From an uncultured Actinomycetes bacterium (lineage in GTDB: Bacteria; Actinomycetota; Actinomycetes; Nanopelagicales; Nanopelagicaceae): a DNA stretch of 26,507 bases. Shown piece by piece: positions 1-7,861 of the stretch. The notes under the pieces were generated by a model, which saw only the letters and a list, made by a program, of their open reading frames with translations, was not told where the DNA came from and searched no databases. The position numbers and the translations under genes were made by a program. Position 1 is the stretch's first letter. Every line of letters starts with the position of its first letter. The stretch is from positions 1-26,507 of the forward strand of contig CAIYQS010000142.1 in assembly GCA_903928395.1 (NCBI GenBank). The letters run 5' to 3'.

Positions 1-2395
1 TGCTCTCGATGATGATTCCAAGGCTAGCCGCCGAACATTTTTGGCCAGCGTGACCAAACGCAGATTGCACTAAATCTTTCACTGCGGCATCGATGTCTGC
101 ACATGCCGTAATAATTAAAGCATTCTTGCCACTAGTTTCTGCCAAAAGATTTAGTTCATTTCGCCATTGCACAAACATATTCGCGGTATCGAATGCCCCG
201 GTGAGGATGAGCGCCTTTATTGCTGGATGAGTGACAAGATATTTTCCATTTTCATCGTCAAGGCTCGGTAAGAATTGCAGCGCATCGTCAGGAATGCCCG
301 CTTCCCACATTTGCTGTGCCAGTTCCCAGGCTGTTGCTACTGTTTCTGGAGCTGGCTTAAAAAGTACCGGGTTGCCCGCGGCGAGCGCTGCAAATAATCC
401 TCCCGCCGGAATTGCAAAAGGAAAATTCCACGGTGGAACGACCAGCACCGTTCCCACTGGCGTGCTTTTCTCGTCATCAATCGTTGCAGCATAAAATCTC
501 GCGAAATCAATTCCTTCGCTGATTTCTGGATCAGCTTCGGCCACAGTTTTTCCTGCATCACGCGACATCACAGCAATACTCTGTGCGCGCTTGGTAGACA
601 TGTGATCCGCTACTCGCTCCAGTATTGCTCGTCGCTCCGCAGCAGTTCGCTGTCCCCAGGTGGAATTTTCAGCAATTTTGATCGCTTCATCAACATGATT
701 TTTTTCAATGACGGAGTACGTGTACCACTGATTTCCATCTGCGCTTGGATCACTTCCAATTCCTTGATTTTTTGTGGTGAACGTTTGCCCATTAATGACA
801 ATTGGAATTGCATGTAGTTTTTGGGTTTGCACTTTTGCTATTTCTTCGCCGACTGCAGTAATAAAATGCGATTCCGTTGGATCGCCTGACGGTTCATTAA
901 AAAATCCAACTTCAAGAGCAGGCTTTAACATATGACGTCTAGAAGTTGTTGAAATAGTGTGCCGATCCACAACAGATTTTTCGAATCTCGTCTTTTGTTC
1001 CGCAAATTTTGTTGCGCTTTTACCAATTTCAAAAGCAGCTTTGAGATAGTTTTCATCCGAAGTATTTTCGTCGAGTCTGCGCACGAGGTAGGCGACTGCG
1101 GAAGCAAAATCATCAGCCCGAGTAACGGGTGCATAGAGTAAAACTTGATGTCCTGACTGGGTAACTGCTAACGCTTCTGCATTTGCCATTCCTTCAAGCA
1201 TCTCAATATCTAGTTGTTGAAGTACGTGGCGTTTTCGGGCGACTTCAATCGCCCACATTAAGTGAAAGAGATTGTGGCTAGCGATTCCGATGCGAACAGC
1301 AGTAGCGTTTTCGGGGCGAAGCGCGGCATCAATCAGTCGAGAGTAACTTGCATCGACTTCGGATTTTGAAGAATATGGAGCCGCAGTCCATCCATTGAAC
1401 TCTGCCTCTGCTCGCTCCATCGCCAAATTTGCACCTTTGACTAGCCGAATCTTTATAGTTCCACCGGCCCGTGCGTGACGTTCTCTTGCCCAGATCGCTA
1501 ACTCATGAAACGCGGCGTGGGATTCTGGAAGATACGCCTGCAACACAATTCCAGCAGTCACTTTTAAAAACTCAGGTTCCGATAATACTTTTTTGAAACC
1601 AGCAACGGTGAGAGCTAAATCGCGATACTCCTCCATATCCAAATTGATGAAGGTTCGATCTTCTTGCGAGGCACGATAGAGAATTCGAAGCCGCTCCGAA
1701 ACTTTTTCCACCGAACCAGCGAGATCAATTGTGATCATTTGCGCGACCACTGCCGAAAGTTTGACCGAAATGTAATCAACATCAGGTCGTGCGATCATTT
1801 CTAAAATTTGTTTGAATCGAGCATCCGCCTCATGTTGTCCGAGTACCGCTTCTCCTAAGACATTAATGTTGAGTCGAATTCCTTGCTTAACTCGGCGCCG
1901 TAGTACTTTTGTTAATCCAGTAACTTCATAGGGAAGAATCATCCCTTTAGAAAGTGATCGAACTTTCTTATGCACAATTGCGATGACAAGACGCGGAGCC
2001 AGTTTTGAAATTACGCCGGATAACCGCAATCCAAGAGCGTTGAAGAATCCAAAACCTTTTATTGTTGCCTTCTTCGCAGCGCGAGCATAAATCGCCGCCG
2101 CCTGTTTGGTAGCGTGAATACGCATCACTTCGTCCGTGAGAGTGATGGTCACTTCGATTGCTTTTGGATCATGGAATAGTCGGGCAAAGCGCCTTCGGTT
2201 TGCCGAATCCTTGCGAACTCGAATCGTGTCTGCGGTGTGAATTAAATTTCTAGCCTGCGCCACCGCGGTCTTGGCGGTTTCATCAATTGCGGGGTCTGTT
2301 GGGAAGATGGACACAGAGCGCATTCTCCACCGCCACCGAAGAAAAATCCGCTTCGCGCCAACTTCACGCCAGGTTAGTAATGGGTCGGTATTCAT
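1..2395 (-). CDS. putA: Bifunctional proline dehydrogenase / L-glutamate-gamma-semialdehyde dehydrogenase (PutA), 3'-truncated by window edge
   Basis: The product oxidises proline to P5C with FAD, passing electrons to quinone, and then oxidises glutamate semialdehyde to glutamate with NAD+. I translated the reverse complement through 798 codons without a stop; the frame is still open at base 1, so the C-terminus is missing. The N-terminal half is proline dehydrogenase, with the characteristic IKIRLVKGANLAMERAE segment near residues 312-328. The aldehyde dehydrogenase part begins near residue 500 and shows VVPPWNFPFAIP (about 650-661), an ETSGK segment carrying the general-base Glu, and the catalytic Cys787 in GQKCSA. 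There is no room for the N-terminal DNA-binding domain of enterobacterial PutA, so it is an enzyme only. An in-frame TAA three codons upstream of the ATG makes 2395 the earliest ATG start; no clear Shine-Dalgarno sequence precedes it. It is divergent from the receiver-like gene and nuo. Confidence 0.93.
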   Translation of the reverse strand, partial: MNTDPLLTWREVGAKRIFLRWRWRMRSVSIFPTDPAIDETAKTAVAQARNLIHTADTIRVRKDSANRRRFARLFHDPKAIEVTITLTDEVMRIHATKQAAAIYARAAKKATIKGFGFFNALGLRLSGVISKLAPRLVIAIVHKKVRSLSKGMILPYEVTGLTKVLRRRVKQGIRLNINVLGEAVLGQHEADARFKQILEMIARPDVDYISVKLSAVVAQMITIDLAGSVEKVSERLRILYRASQEDRTFINLDMEEYRDLALTVAGFKKVLSEPEFLKVTAGIVLQAYLPESHAAFHELAIWARERHARAGGTIKIRLVKGANLAMERAEAEFNGWTAAPYSSKSEVDASYSRLIDAALRPENATAVRIGIASHNLFHLMWAIEVARKRHVLQQLDIEMLEGMANAEALAVTQSGHQVLLYAPVTRADDFASAVAYLVRRLDENTSDENYLKAAFEIGKSATKFAEQKTRFEKSVVDRHTISTTSRRHMLKPALEVGFFNEPSGDPTESHFITAVGEEIAKVQTQKLHAIPIVINGQTFTTKNQGIGSDPSADGNQWYTYSVIEKNHVDEAIKIAENSTWGQRTAAERRAILERVADHMSTKRAQSIAVMSRDAGKTVAEADPEISEGIDFARFYAATIDDEKSTPVGTVLVVPPWNFPFAIPAGGLFAALAAGNPVLFKPAPETVATAWELAQQMWEAGIPDDALQFLPSLDDENGKYLVTHPAIKALILTGAFDTANMFVQWRNELNLLAETSGKNALIITACADIDAAVKDLVQSAFGHAGQKCSAASLGIIIES

Positions 2396-2410
2396 TAAAA
2401 GTTAGCCCGA

Positions 2411-2426
2411 TGTGTCCGAAATGACA
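2411..2426. promoter_or_regulatory. Weak Rex-like dyad between putA and the receiver-like gene
   Basis: The 80-base divergent gap (2396-2475) contains TGTG-N8-GACA, one base away from the TGTG-N8-CACA spacing of actinobacterial Rex operators. The inner bases do not follow the consensus, and I see no convincing -35/-10 pair for either gene in this gap. A chance match is quite possible. Confidence 0.2.
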
Positions 2427-2475
2427 TCAAACAGTCCAAACCCCGTACTAGACTTATTAATGTGGGAGCACAAAT

Positions 2476-2925
2476 ATGGAAGTGACTGTTTACGATTCGG
2501 TCGTAGCGGCTCCTATTTACGGCGACCCTTCCCTTACGGGCTCAATCTCCACGCCGGTAATCGTGGTTTATTCCGATGACCAGACCGTCCGTTCCGCAAT
2601 TACTTCGGCGCTAGGTAAGAAATTGCCAGGGGAGTCCCGCGAGCACAAAGTGGTGGATTTTGCGACTGCAGATGCGCTCCGCCTCTATTTGAGCGAAAAA
2701 CGTCCAGTCAACCTCTTTATTCTTGATGGTGAGGCAGTTCCCGAGGGTGGAATGGGCCTGGCTCATGCACTCAAGGACGAACTGATTGATTGTGCGCCAA
2801 TTATGGTCATTATCGCCCGCCCGCAGGACAGTTGGCTGGCCACGTGGTCGGGTGCCGAAGCCGTAATTTCCCATCCAATTGACCCTTTTACTCTGGGTTC
2901 TAAGGTTGCCGGGCTCCTCAAATAG
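2476..2925 (+). CDS. Degenerate response-regulator receiver-like protein upstream of nuo (Rv3143-like)
   Basis: This 149-residue protein has a single receiver-like (CheY-type) fold and no output domain. The acidic pair (D34, D35 in VYSDD) and an Asp in the phospho-acceptor position (D84 in LFILDGE) are present. The position of the switch Thr/Ser is A114 (VIIA), and the conserved Lys before the Pro is H133 (SHP). Loss of these two residues suggests that normal phosphorylation switching is lost or altered. The first 25 residues are a non-conserved leader. The ATG at 2476 has GGGAG (2464-2468) seven bases upstream. Mycobacterium tuberculosis Rv3143, also receiver-like, lies close to its nuo operon, so I infer an orthologous role tied to complex I, perhaps through protein contact rather than DNA binding. 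It is on the same strand as nuoA but 96 bases away. Confidence 0.8.
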   Translation: MEVTVYDSVVAAPIYGDPSLTGSISTPVIVVYSDDQTVRSAITSALGKKLPGESREHKVVDFATADALRLYLSEKRPVNLFILDGEAVPEGGMGLAHALKDELIDCAPIMVIIARPQDSWLATWSGAEAVISHPIDPFTLGSKVAGLLK

Positions 2926-2964
2926 TTCCATGACCAACCCAGGCCACCGCAGAATTATGAGCAT

Positions 2965-2982
2965 TTGTGACTGTTCCCACAC
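2965..2982. promoter_or_regulatory. Putative Rex operator (ROP) in front of nuoA
   Basis: The site reads TTGTG-ACTGTTCC-CACAC. The outer half-sites and the 8-base spacing match the Streptomyces Rex operator (TTGTG-N8-CACAA) at 9 of 10 outer positions; the inner bases diverge from AANNNNTT. In Streptomyces coelicolor, Rex is an NADH/NAD+ sensing repressor and the nuo operon is among its reported targets, so the position is biologically apt. Binding is inferred, and no rex gene is in the window. Confidence 0.5.
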
Positions 2983-2992
2983 CTCCTATTCT
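2965..2992 (+). promoter_or_regulatory. Candidate sigma70-type promoter for the nuo operon (overlaps Rex-like site)
   Basis: TTGTGA (2965-2970) and TATTCT (2987-2992) are separated by 16 bases, each resembling -35 and -10 hexamers. Transcription would start near 3000, leaving about 22 bases of leader without a visible Shine-Dalgarno. The -35 would lie inside the Rex-like dyad, a classic repressor arrangement. It competes with the leaderless arrangement at 3010-3015. Confidence 0.35.
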
Positions 2993-3009
2993 TACGACCT
3001 GACCCGTCG

Positions 3010-3015
3010 TATGCT
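3010..3015 (+). promoter_or_regulatory. Candidate -10 element for a leaderless nuoA transcript
   Basis: TATGCT ends six bases before the nuoA ATG, so transcription could begin at or next to the start codon. nuoA has no Shine-Dalgarno. The same TANNNT to ATG spacing recurs ahead of 20075 and 21660, which strengthens the reading slightly. No good -35 is present at the usual distance. Confidence 0.35.
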
Positions 3016-3021
3016 CACCGC

Positions 3022-3381
3022 ATGAATCCCTACGTCCCGATTCTTACGATCGGCGGGATTGGCTTCGGATTTGCAGCTTTTTCTGTGTTGGCCGCTGCCC
3101 TTACCGGGCCTAAGCGACACAACCGGTCAAAGGCACAGGCTTACGAATGCGGAATCCAACCATCTCCCGTCGCTGCCGGCGGCGGTCGATTCCCCGTTAA
3201 GTATTTCCTCACCGCAATGCTCTTCATCGTTTTTGATATTGAAATCGTCTTTTTGTACCCATGGGCTGTTTCTTTTAATCAATTAGGCTTATTTGGGCTC
3301 ATCGAAATGGTGATCTTTATACTCACGGTCTTCGTCGCATATGCATATGTATGGCGTCGCGGCGGATTGGAATGGGATTAG
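3022..3381 (+). CDS. nuoA: NADH-quinone oxidoreductase subunit A
   Basis: Small membrane subunit of complex I, beside the quinone-access site where the peripheral and membrane arms join. The 119-residue protein has three predicted membrane segments (about 5-27, 60-80, 88-110). It carries the family hallmarks YECG (41-44) and FDIEIVFLYPWA (71-82). Length is normal for the family. It opens the 14-gene nuo operon, and its last bases overlap or nearly touch nuoB. The start at 3022 gives the usual short N-terminus; no Shine-Dalgarno is visible, which fits leaderless translation. Confidence 0.95.
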   Translation: MNPYVPILTIGGIGFGFAAFSVLAAALTGPKRHNRSKAQAYECGIQPSPVAAGGGRFPVKYFLTAMLFIVFDIEIVFLYPWAVSFNQLGLFGLIEMVIFILTVFVAYAYVWRRGGLEWD

Positions 3382-3383
3382 AG

Positions 3384-3941
3384 ATGGGTATTGAAGAACA
3401 ACTTCCAGCGGGTTTTGCACTCACCACCGTCGAAGGACTTGCAGGGTACATGCGAAAAAGTTCGCTCTGGCCCGTCACTTTTGGATTGGCGTGCTGCGCA
3501 ATTGAGATGATGGCTGCAGGCGGTGGACGTTATGACCTAGCTCGATTTGGAATGGAAGTTTTCCGCCCATCACCTCGTCAAGCGGACCTGATGATTGTGG
3601 CTGGACGCGTCTCACAGAAGATGGCTCCCGTAGTTCGTCAGATTTACGATCAAATGCCTGGCCCAAAATGGGTGCTATCGATGGGAGCTTGTGCATCTTC
3701 GGGTGGGATGTTCAATAACTACGCGATTGTCCAAGGCGTTGATCACATAGTCCCCGTTGACATTTATCTTCCAGGTTGTCCACCTCGCCCAGAAATGTTG
3801 ATGGATGCAATTCTTAAATTGCATGAGCAGATCGGGAAGTCTAAGTTGGGTGCAAATCGCGAAGACATTATCCGCGAAGTTGAAGCCGCCGCGCTTGCTT
3901 CAAAGCCAACTTTCCAGATTCAGGGGCTACTTAAATCATGA
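3384..3941 (+). CDS. nuoB: NADH-quinone oxidoreductase subunit B (N2 cluster subunit)
   Basis: Carries Fe-S cluster N2, which hands electrons to quinone. Four ligand cysteines are visible with the start used here: the adjacent pair C37-C38 (LACCAIEM), C103 (GACASSGG) and C132 (LPGCPPRP). I chose the ATG at 3384 because the resulting MGIEEQLPAGF aligns with the MGLEE(K/Q)LP start common in actinobacterial NuoB. Another ATG at 3372 adds four residues and would overlap nuoA by ten bases, and one at 3351 is less likely. The protein is 185 residues here. It overlaps nuoC by four bases (ATGA), indicating translational coupling. Confidence 0.95.
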   Translation: MGIEEQLPAGFALTTVEGLAGYMRKSSLWPVTFGLACCAIEMMAAGGGRYDLARFGMEVFRPSPRQADLMIVAGRVSQKMAPVVRQIYDQMPGPKWVLSMGACASSGGMFNNYAIVQGVDHIVPVDIYLPGCPPRPEMLMDAILKLHEQIGKSKLGANREDIIREVEAAALASKPTFQIQGLLKS

Positions 3942-4576
3942 CCGAAGAGCACGGATTATTTGGAGCAAAAGGTACTGGGGATACCTCAGGTTACGGCGGT
4001 TTGGTTCGCAAACGCTTCAATGAAAACTCGGCAGAACGGCCCTATGGCAGTTATTTCGATGAGATTACCGACGAACTAGAACGTGCGCTTCCACTCTTCG
4101 ATGAAGATATTGAAAAGGTTGTTGTGGATCGCGGAGAACTCACCCTTCATGTAAGAGCGGATCGTTTGTACTACGTGGCCCAAGCGCTTCGGGATACACC
4201 AACGCTTCGATTTGAAGTATGCCTTGGTGTAAACGGCGCACATTATCCAACTGATACAGATCGTGAAATGCACTGTGTTTATCCACTTTTATCGATGACT
4301 TTTAATCGCCGGATCCGTCTTGAGGTAAGCGTTCCAGATGCCAATCCTCATGTTCCATCTTTAGTAGAGCTGTGGGCTGGCAATAACTGGCACGAACGAG
4401 AAACTTTTGACATGTTTGGAATTATTTTCGATGGCCATCCCGGTCTCACTCGCATTTTGATGCCAGATGACTGGATTGGACATCCGCAACGCAAGGATTA
4501 CCCACTCGGTGGAATTCCAGTTGAGTACAAGGGTGCAACAGTGCCACCACCTAATGAGCGCAGGTCTTATCGATGA
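3938..4576 (+). CDS. nuoC: NADH-quinone oxidoreductase subunit C
   Basis: Peripheral-arm scaffold subunit that packs against NuoD in the connecting fragment; it binds no cofactor. The 212-residue protein contains the 30 kDa-subunit signature near residues 153-192: ERETFDMFGI, FDGHPGLTRIL and GHPQRKDYPLGG are all present. NuoC and NuoD are separate genes here, unlike the fused NuoCD of E. coli. The first 30 or so residues are a variable leader. It overlaps nuoB by four bases at its start and nuoD by four bases at its end. Confidence 0.95.
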   Translation: MTEEHGLFGAKGTGDTSGYGGLVRKRFNENSAERPYGSYFDEITDELERALPLFDEDIEKVVVDRGELTLHVRADRLYYVAQALRDTPTLRFEVCLGVNGAHYPTDTDREMHCVYPLLSMTFNRRIRLEVSVPDANPHVPSLVELWAGNNWHERETFDMFGIIFDGHPGLTRILMPDDWIGHPQRKDYPLGGIPVEYKGATVPPPNERRSYR

Positions 4577-5910
4577 CAACACACGATCCATACGCCTCAT
4601 CTCGTGAGACCACTGAAGGTCGCGTCTACTCTGTAACAGGAAATGACTGGGATTCACTTGTCACTGAAATCGGTGCAACCAAAGAAGAGCGCGTTGTTGT
4701 CAACATGGGTCCACAGCACCCTTCCACACATGGTGTGCTCCGATTGATTCTGGAACTTGAAGGCGAAACCGTTACAGAAGCTCGTGCTGGTATTGGGTAT
4801 CTTCATACAGGTATCGAAAAGAACGCGGAGTATCGGACGTGGACTCAAGGTGTCACATTTGTTACACGCATGGATTATCTCGCACCAATTTTTAATGAGA
4901 CCGCTTACTGCCTCGGAGTAGAAAAGTTACTTGGCGTTACTCACGAAATTCCGGAGCGTGCCAGCGTTATCCGGGTGTTGATGATGGAGTTCACTCGCAT
5001 CTCATCTCACATGGTTGCACTAGGAACCGGTGCTCTTGAACTTGGTGCGCTCACTCCGATGCTCTTTGCCTTCCGCGAGCGTGAAAAAGTTTTGGACATC
5101 ATGGAGATGGTTTCGGGACTTCGAATGAACATGGCGTATGTCCGCCCAGGTGGGGTATCGCAAGATATTCCTGAAGGCGGCATCACAAAGATCAGAGAAA
5201 CCGTTAAATTGCTGCGCCACAACTTTAAGGACAATGCAAAACTCTTGATCGGTAACTCAGTCTGGATGAAGCGGACACAGGGTGTTGGTTATTTAGATCT
5301 CGCTGGCTGTATCACCTTAGGCATAACTGGTCCAATTCTTCGTGCGACCGGGTTGCCTTGGGATCTCCGTAAATCCGAACCTTATTGCGGTTACGAAAAT
5401 TATGAGTTTGATGTGATCACTGATGATGGATGTGATACTTATGGTCGCTTCATGATCAAGATGAATGAGTTAGAGCAATCGCTACGTATTATCGAACAGT
5501 GTTGCGACAAGTTAGAGAAGTTAGAAGGCGCACCTGTCGTTATTCAAGACAAGAAATTGGGCTCACCAGCTGATCTCAAAGTTGGTCCTGATGGGATGGG
5601 CAATTCAGAGGAGCACATCGCTCACATTATGGGTCAGTCAATGGAAGCCTTGATTCATCACTTTAAATTATCAACAGAGGGTTTCAGAGTTCCTGCGGGA
5701 CAGGTGTACTCACCCGTTGAATCTCCTCGCGGTGAAACCGGCGTTCATTTAATCTCCGACGGGGGATCTCATCCTTATCGCGTGCATTTTCGGGAACCTT
5801 CCTTTAATAATTTGCAATCGCTTGCGGCGATGTGCGAAGGCAGCATGATCGCGGATGTAGTAGCTGCCGTTGCTTCAATTGATCCAGTGATGGGTGGGGT
5901 GGACCGCTAA
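4573..5910 (+). CDS. nuoD: NADH-quinone oxidoreductase subunit D (quinone-site subunit)
   Basis: 49 kDa-type subunit forming most of the quinone-binding cavity with NuoB. The 445-residue protein carries NMGPQHPSTHGVLRL (44-58), with the presumed quinone-site His at H53, and RMDYLAP with its partner Tyr at Y102. It ends in the family-typical DPVMGGVDR. These His/Tyr assignments rest on motif context from Thermus Nqo4 (His38/Tyr87). Length is usual for actinobacteria. It overlaps nuoC by four bases and shares one base with nuoE (TAATG). In Mycobacterium the receiver protein Rv3143 has been linked to NuoD, which makes the receiver-like gene at 2476 a possible partner. Confidence 0.96.
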   Translation: MTTHDPYASSRETTEGRVYSVTGNDWDSLVTEIGATKEERVVVNMGPQHPSTHGVLRLILELEGETVTEARAGIGYLHTGIEKNAEYRTWTQGVTFVTRMDYLAPIFNETAYCLGVEKLLGVTHEIPERASVIRVLMMEFTRISSHMVALGTGALELGALTPMLFAFREREKVLDIMEMVSGLRMNMAYVRPGGVSQDIPEGGITKIRETVKLLRHNFKDNAKLLIGNSVWMKRTQGVGYLDLAGCITLGITGPILRATGLPWDLRKSEPYCGYENYEFDVITDDGCDTYGRFMIKMNELEQSLRIIEQCCDKLEKLEGAPVVIQDKKLGSPADLKVGPDGMGNSEEHIAHIMGQSMEALIHHFKLSTEGFRVPAGQVYSPVESPRGETGVHLISDGGSHPYRVHFREPSFNNLQSLAAMCEGSMIADVVAAVASIDPVMGGVDR

Positions 5911-6563
5911 TGTCTTTAACTGACAAGACAGATAATTTTTCAGAGATCGAGCTCTCGGTGATGGACACCATTATTGCTCGCTACCCCAAGAGTCGTTCTG
6001 CGATTATGCCGCTCTTACATTATGTGCAATCGATTGATGGGTATGTAACGCAACGAGGTATAGAAGTAATTGCTGCAAAACTGAACCTTGCGACCGCTGA
6101 AGTCACAGCTGTTTCGACGTTTTACACCCAATACAAGAGCGAGCCAGTAGGCGAGTATCACGTTGGAATTTGCACTAATACCTTGTGCGCAATTATGGGT
6201 GGGGATGCGATCTACGAGTCGGTATGCGATCACTTAGGGATCAAAAAGGATCAGACAACCGCGGACGGCAAAATTTCACTGGAACGCATTGAGTGCAACG
6301 CGGCATGCGATTATGCACCAGTTGTAATGGTTAATTGGGAGTTTTATGACAACCAAACTCCAGCTTCAGTAAATGAATTGGTAGATAGCGTTCGCGCCGG
6401 CAACCCGCCAGCTCCAACCCGCGGCCCTTCACAACTGCGAACGTGGAAAGAGAATTCTGCAGTACTTGCTGGACTATCCGATGGATTAGCAGAAGAAGGT
6501 CTCCAGGCCGGGGAACCCTCACTCCTTGGATTGCATATCGCGCAGGGGCAGGGAAACAAATGA
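5910..6563 (+). CDS. nuoE: NADH-quinone oxidoreductase subunit E (N1a cluster)
   Basis: 24 kDa-type thioredoxin-fold subunit carrying the [2Fe-2S] cluster N1a next to the FMN site. All four ligands are visible in the expected CX4C...CX3C pattern: C88, C93 (GICTNTLC), C129 and C133 (ECNAAC). At 217 residues it is longer than E. coli NuoE because of a hydrophilic C-terminal extension (about 165-217), which is usual in actinobacteria. It shares one base with nuoD and overlaps nuoF by four bases (ATGA). Confidence 0.95.
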   Translation: MSLTDKTDNFSEIELSVMDTIIARYPKSRSAIMPLLHYVQSIDGYVTQRGIEVIAAKLNLATAEVTAVSTFYTQYKSEPVGEYHVGICTNTLCAIMGGDAIYESVCDHLGIKKDQTTADGKISLERIECNAACDYAPVVMVNWEFYDNQTPASVNELVDSVRAGNPPAPTRGPSQLRTWKENSAVLAGLSDGLAEEGLQAGEPSLLGLHIAQGQGNK

Positions 6564-7861
6564 GCACATTAACTCCGATACTTTCTGCACACTGGAACGA
6601 GGCTGACTCCTTCACAATGGCTAGTTACAAGCGTCACGGTGGATACAAAGCCATTGAAACCGCGCTCAAATCAACACCAGATGAAGTAATTGCTCAAATA
6701 AAAGAGTCTGGATTGCGCGGTCGTGGCGGTGCTGGATTTCCAACAGGTAGTAAGTGGGGCTTCATTCCGCAAGGGGATAACAAAGCACATTATCTGGTCG
6801 TCAATGCGGATGAATCTGAACCCGGCACTTGCAAGGACATCCCATTACTTCTGGCAAATCCTCATGTGTTGATTGAAGGAATAATCATCGGATCGTATGC
6901 AATTCGAGCAAACCATTCCTTCATATATTTGCGCGGAGAAGTGGTCCATGTTTTTCGCAGGGTGCAAAAAGCTATTGAGGATGCATATGCGGCCGGGCTC
7001 CTCGGCAAGAATATTCTTGGAAGCGGATTTGATCTAGAACTCACCTTGCATGCTGGTGCAGGTGCTTATATTTGTGGTGAAGAGACTGCGCTGCTGGATT
7101 CGCTTGAAGGATTCCGTGGACAACCTCGCTTGCGTCCACCATTCCCTGCAATTGCGGGCCTCTATGCGATGCCAACGGTCGTCAATAATGTGGAGTCAAT
7201 AGCTTCAGTTCCATCAATTATTAACAGCGGCGTCGAATGGTTCCAGTCGATGGGCACCGAAAAGAGCAAGGGTTACACGCTCTATTCGCTCTCCGGTCAC
7301 GTGGCTAACCCAGGTCAATTCGAAGCCCCTCTTGGAATCACCTTGCGCGAAATCTTGGAGCTCGCCGGTGGTATTCGCGCTGGACATCAGCTTAAATTTT
7401 GGACTCCCGGCGGATCATCGACACCGATGTTTACGGCCGAACATTTAGATGTTCCGTTGGATTATGAAGGCGTTTCTGCCGCCGGTTCTATGTTGGGAAC
7501 TAAAGCTCTCCAAATTTTTGATGAAACAACCTGCGTTGTTCGAGCTGTGCTTCGTTGGGTCGAATTTTATAAGCACGAGTCATGCGGGAAGTGCACTCCT
7601 TGCCGTGAAGGAACTTGGTGGTTGGTTCAGATGCTTAAGGATCTCGAGGCCGGAAAAGGAACCGAAGCGGATCTTGAAAAGTTGTTAGATCTTTGCGACA
7701 ACATTGCTGGTCGCTCATTCTGCGCACTTGCAGATGGAGCAGTCTCGCCAATTATTTCTTCACTTAAGTATTTCCGTTCCGAATACATCACGCACTTAAC
7801 AAATGGCGGATGCCCATTTGATCCAGTTGCATCGACGCTCTTTGAAACGGCAGGTGCTTAA
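6560..7861 (+). CDS. nuoF: NADH-quinone oxidoreductase subunit F (NADH/FMN, N3 cluster)
   Basis: 51 kDa-type subunit that oxidises NADH with FMN and passes electrons to cluster N3. In the 433-residue protein I see the NADH-site GLRGRGGAGFPTG (51-63), the FMN-site NADESEPGT (82-90), and GAGAYICGEETALL (166-179). The [4Fe-4S] ligands are C342, C345 and C348 (SCGKCTPC) and C388. I chose the ATG at 6560, which overlaps nuoE by four bases and has GGGCAGGGA just upstream; an earlier in-frame ATG at 6443 would place 39 unrelated residues inside nuoE. nuoG follows immediately without a gap. Confidence 0.96.
   Translation: MSTLTPILSAHWNEADSFTMASYKRHGGYKAIETALKSTPDEVIAQIKESGLRGRGGAGFPTGSKWGFIPQGDNKAHYLVVNADESEPGTCKDIPLLLANPHVLIEGIIIGSYAIRANHSFIYLRGEVVHVFRRVQKAIEDAYAAGLLGKNILGSGFDLELTLHAGAGAYICGEETALLDSLEGFRGQPRLRPPFPAIAGLYAMPTVVNNVESIASVPSIINSGVEWFQSMGTEKSKGYTLYSLSGHVANPGQFEAPLGITLREILELAGGIRAGHQLKFWTPGGSSTPMFTAEHLDVPLDYEGVSAAGSMLGTKALQIFDETTCVVRAVLRWVEFYKHESCGKCTPCREGTWWLVQMLKDLEAGKGTEADLEKLLDLCDNIAGRSFCALADGAVSPIISSLKYFRSEYITHLTNGGCPFDPVASTLFETAGA

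Noticed and set aside
2611..2982. 123-codon minus-strand frame over the receiver-like gene
   Set aside because: No motif or start signal. The plus-strand frame has a recognisable receiver pattern and a Shine-Dalgarno.
3351..3383. Longer NuoB starts at 3351 and 3372
   Set aside because: The MGIEEQLP start at 3384 matches the family's usual N-terminus; 3372 remains possible.
6443..6559. N-terminal extension of nuoF inside nuoE
   Set aside because: The extra 39 residues do not resemble NuoF, while the ATG at 6560 has a Shine-Dalgarno and an ATGA junction.
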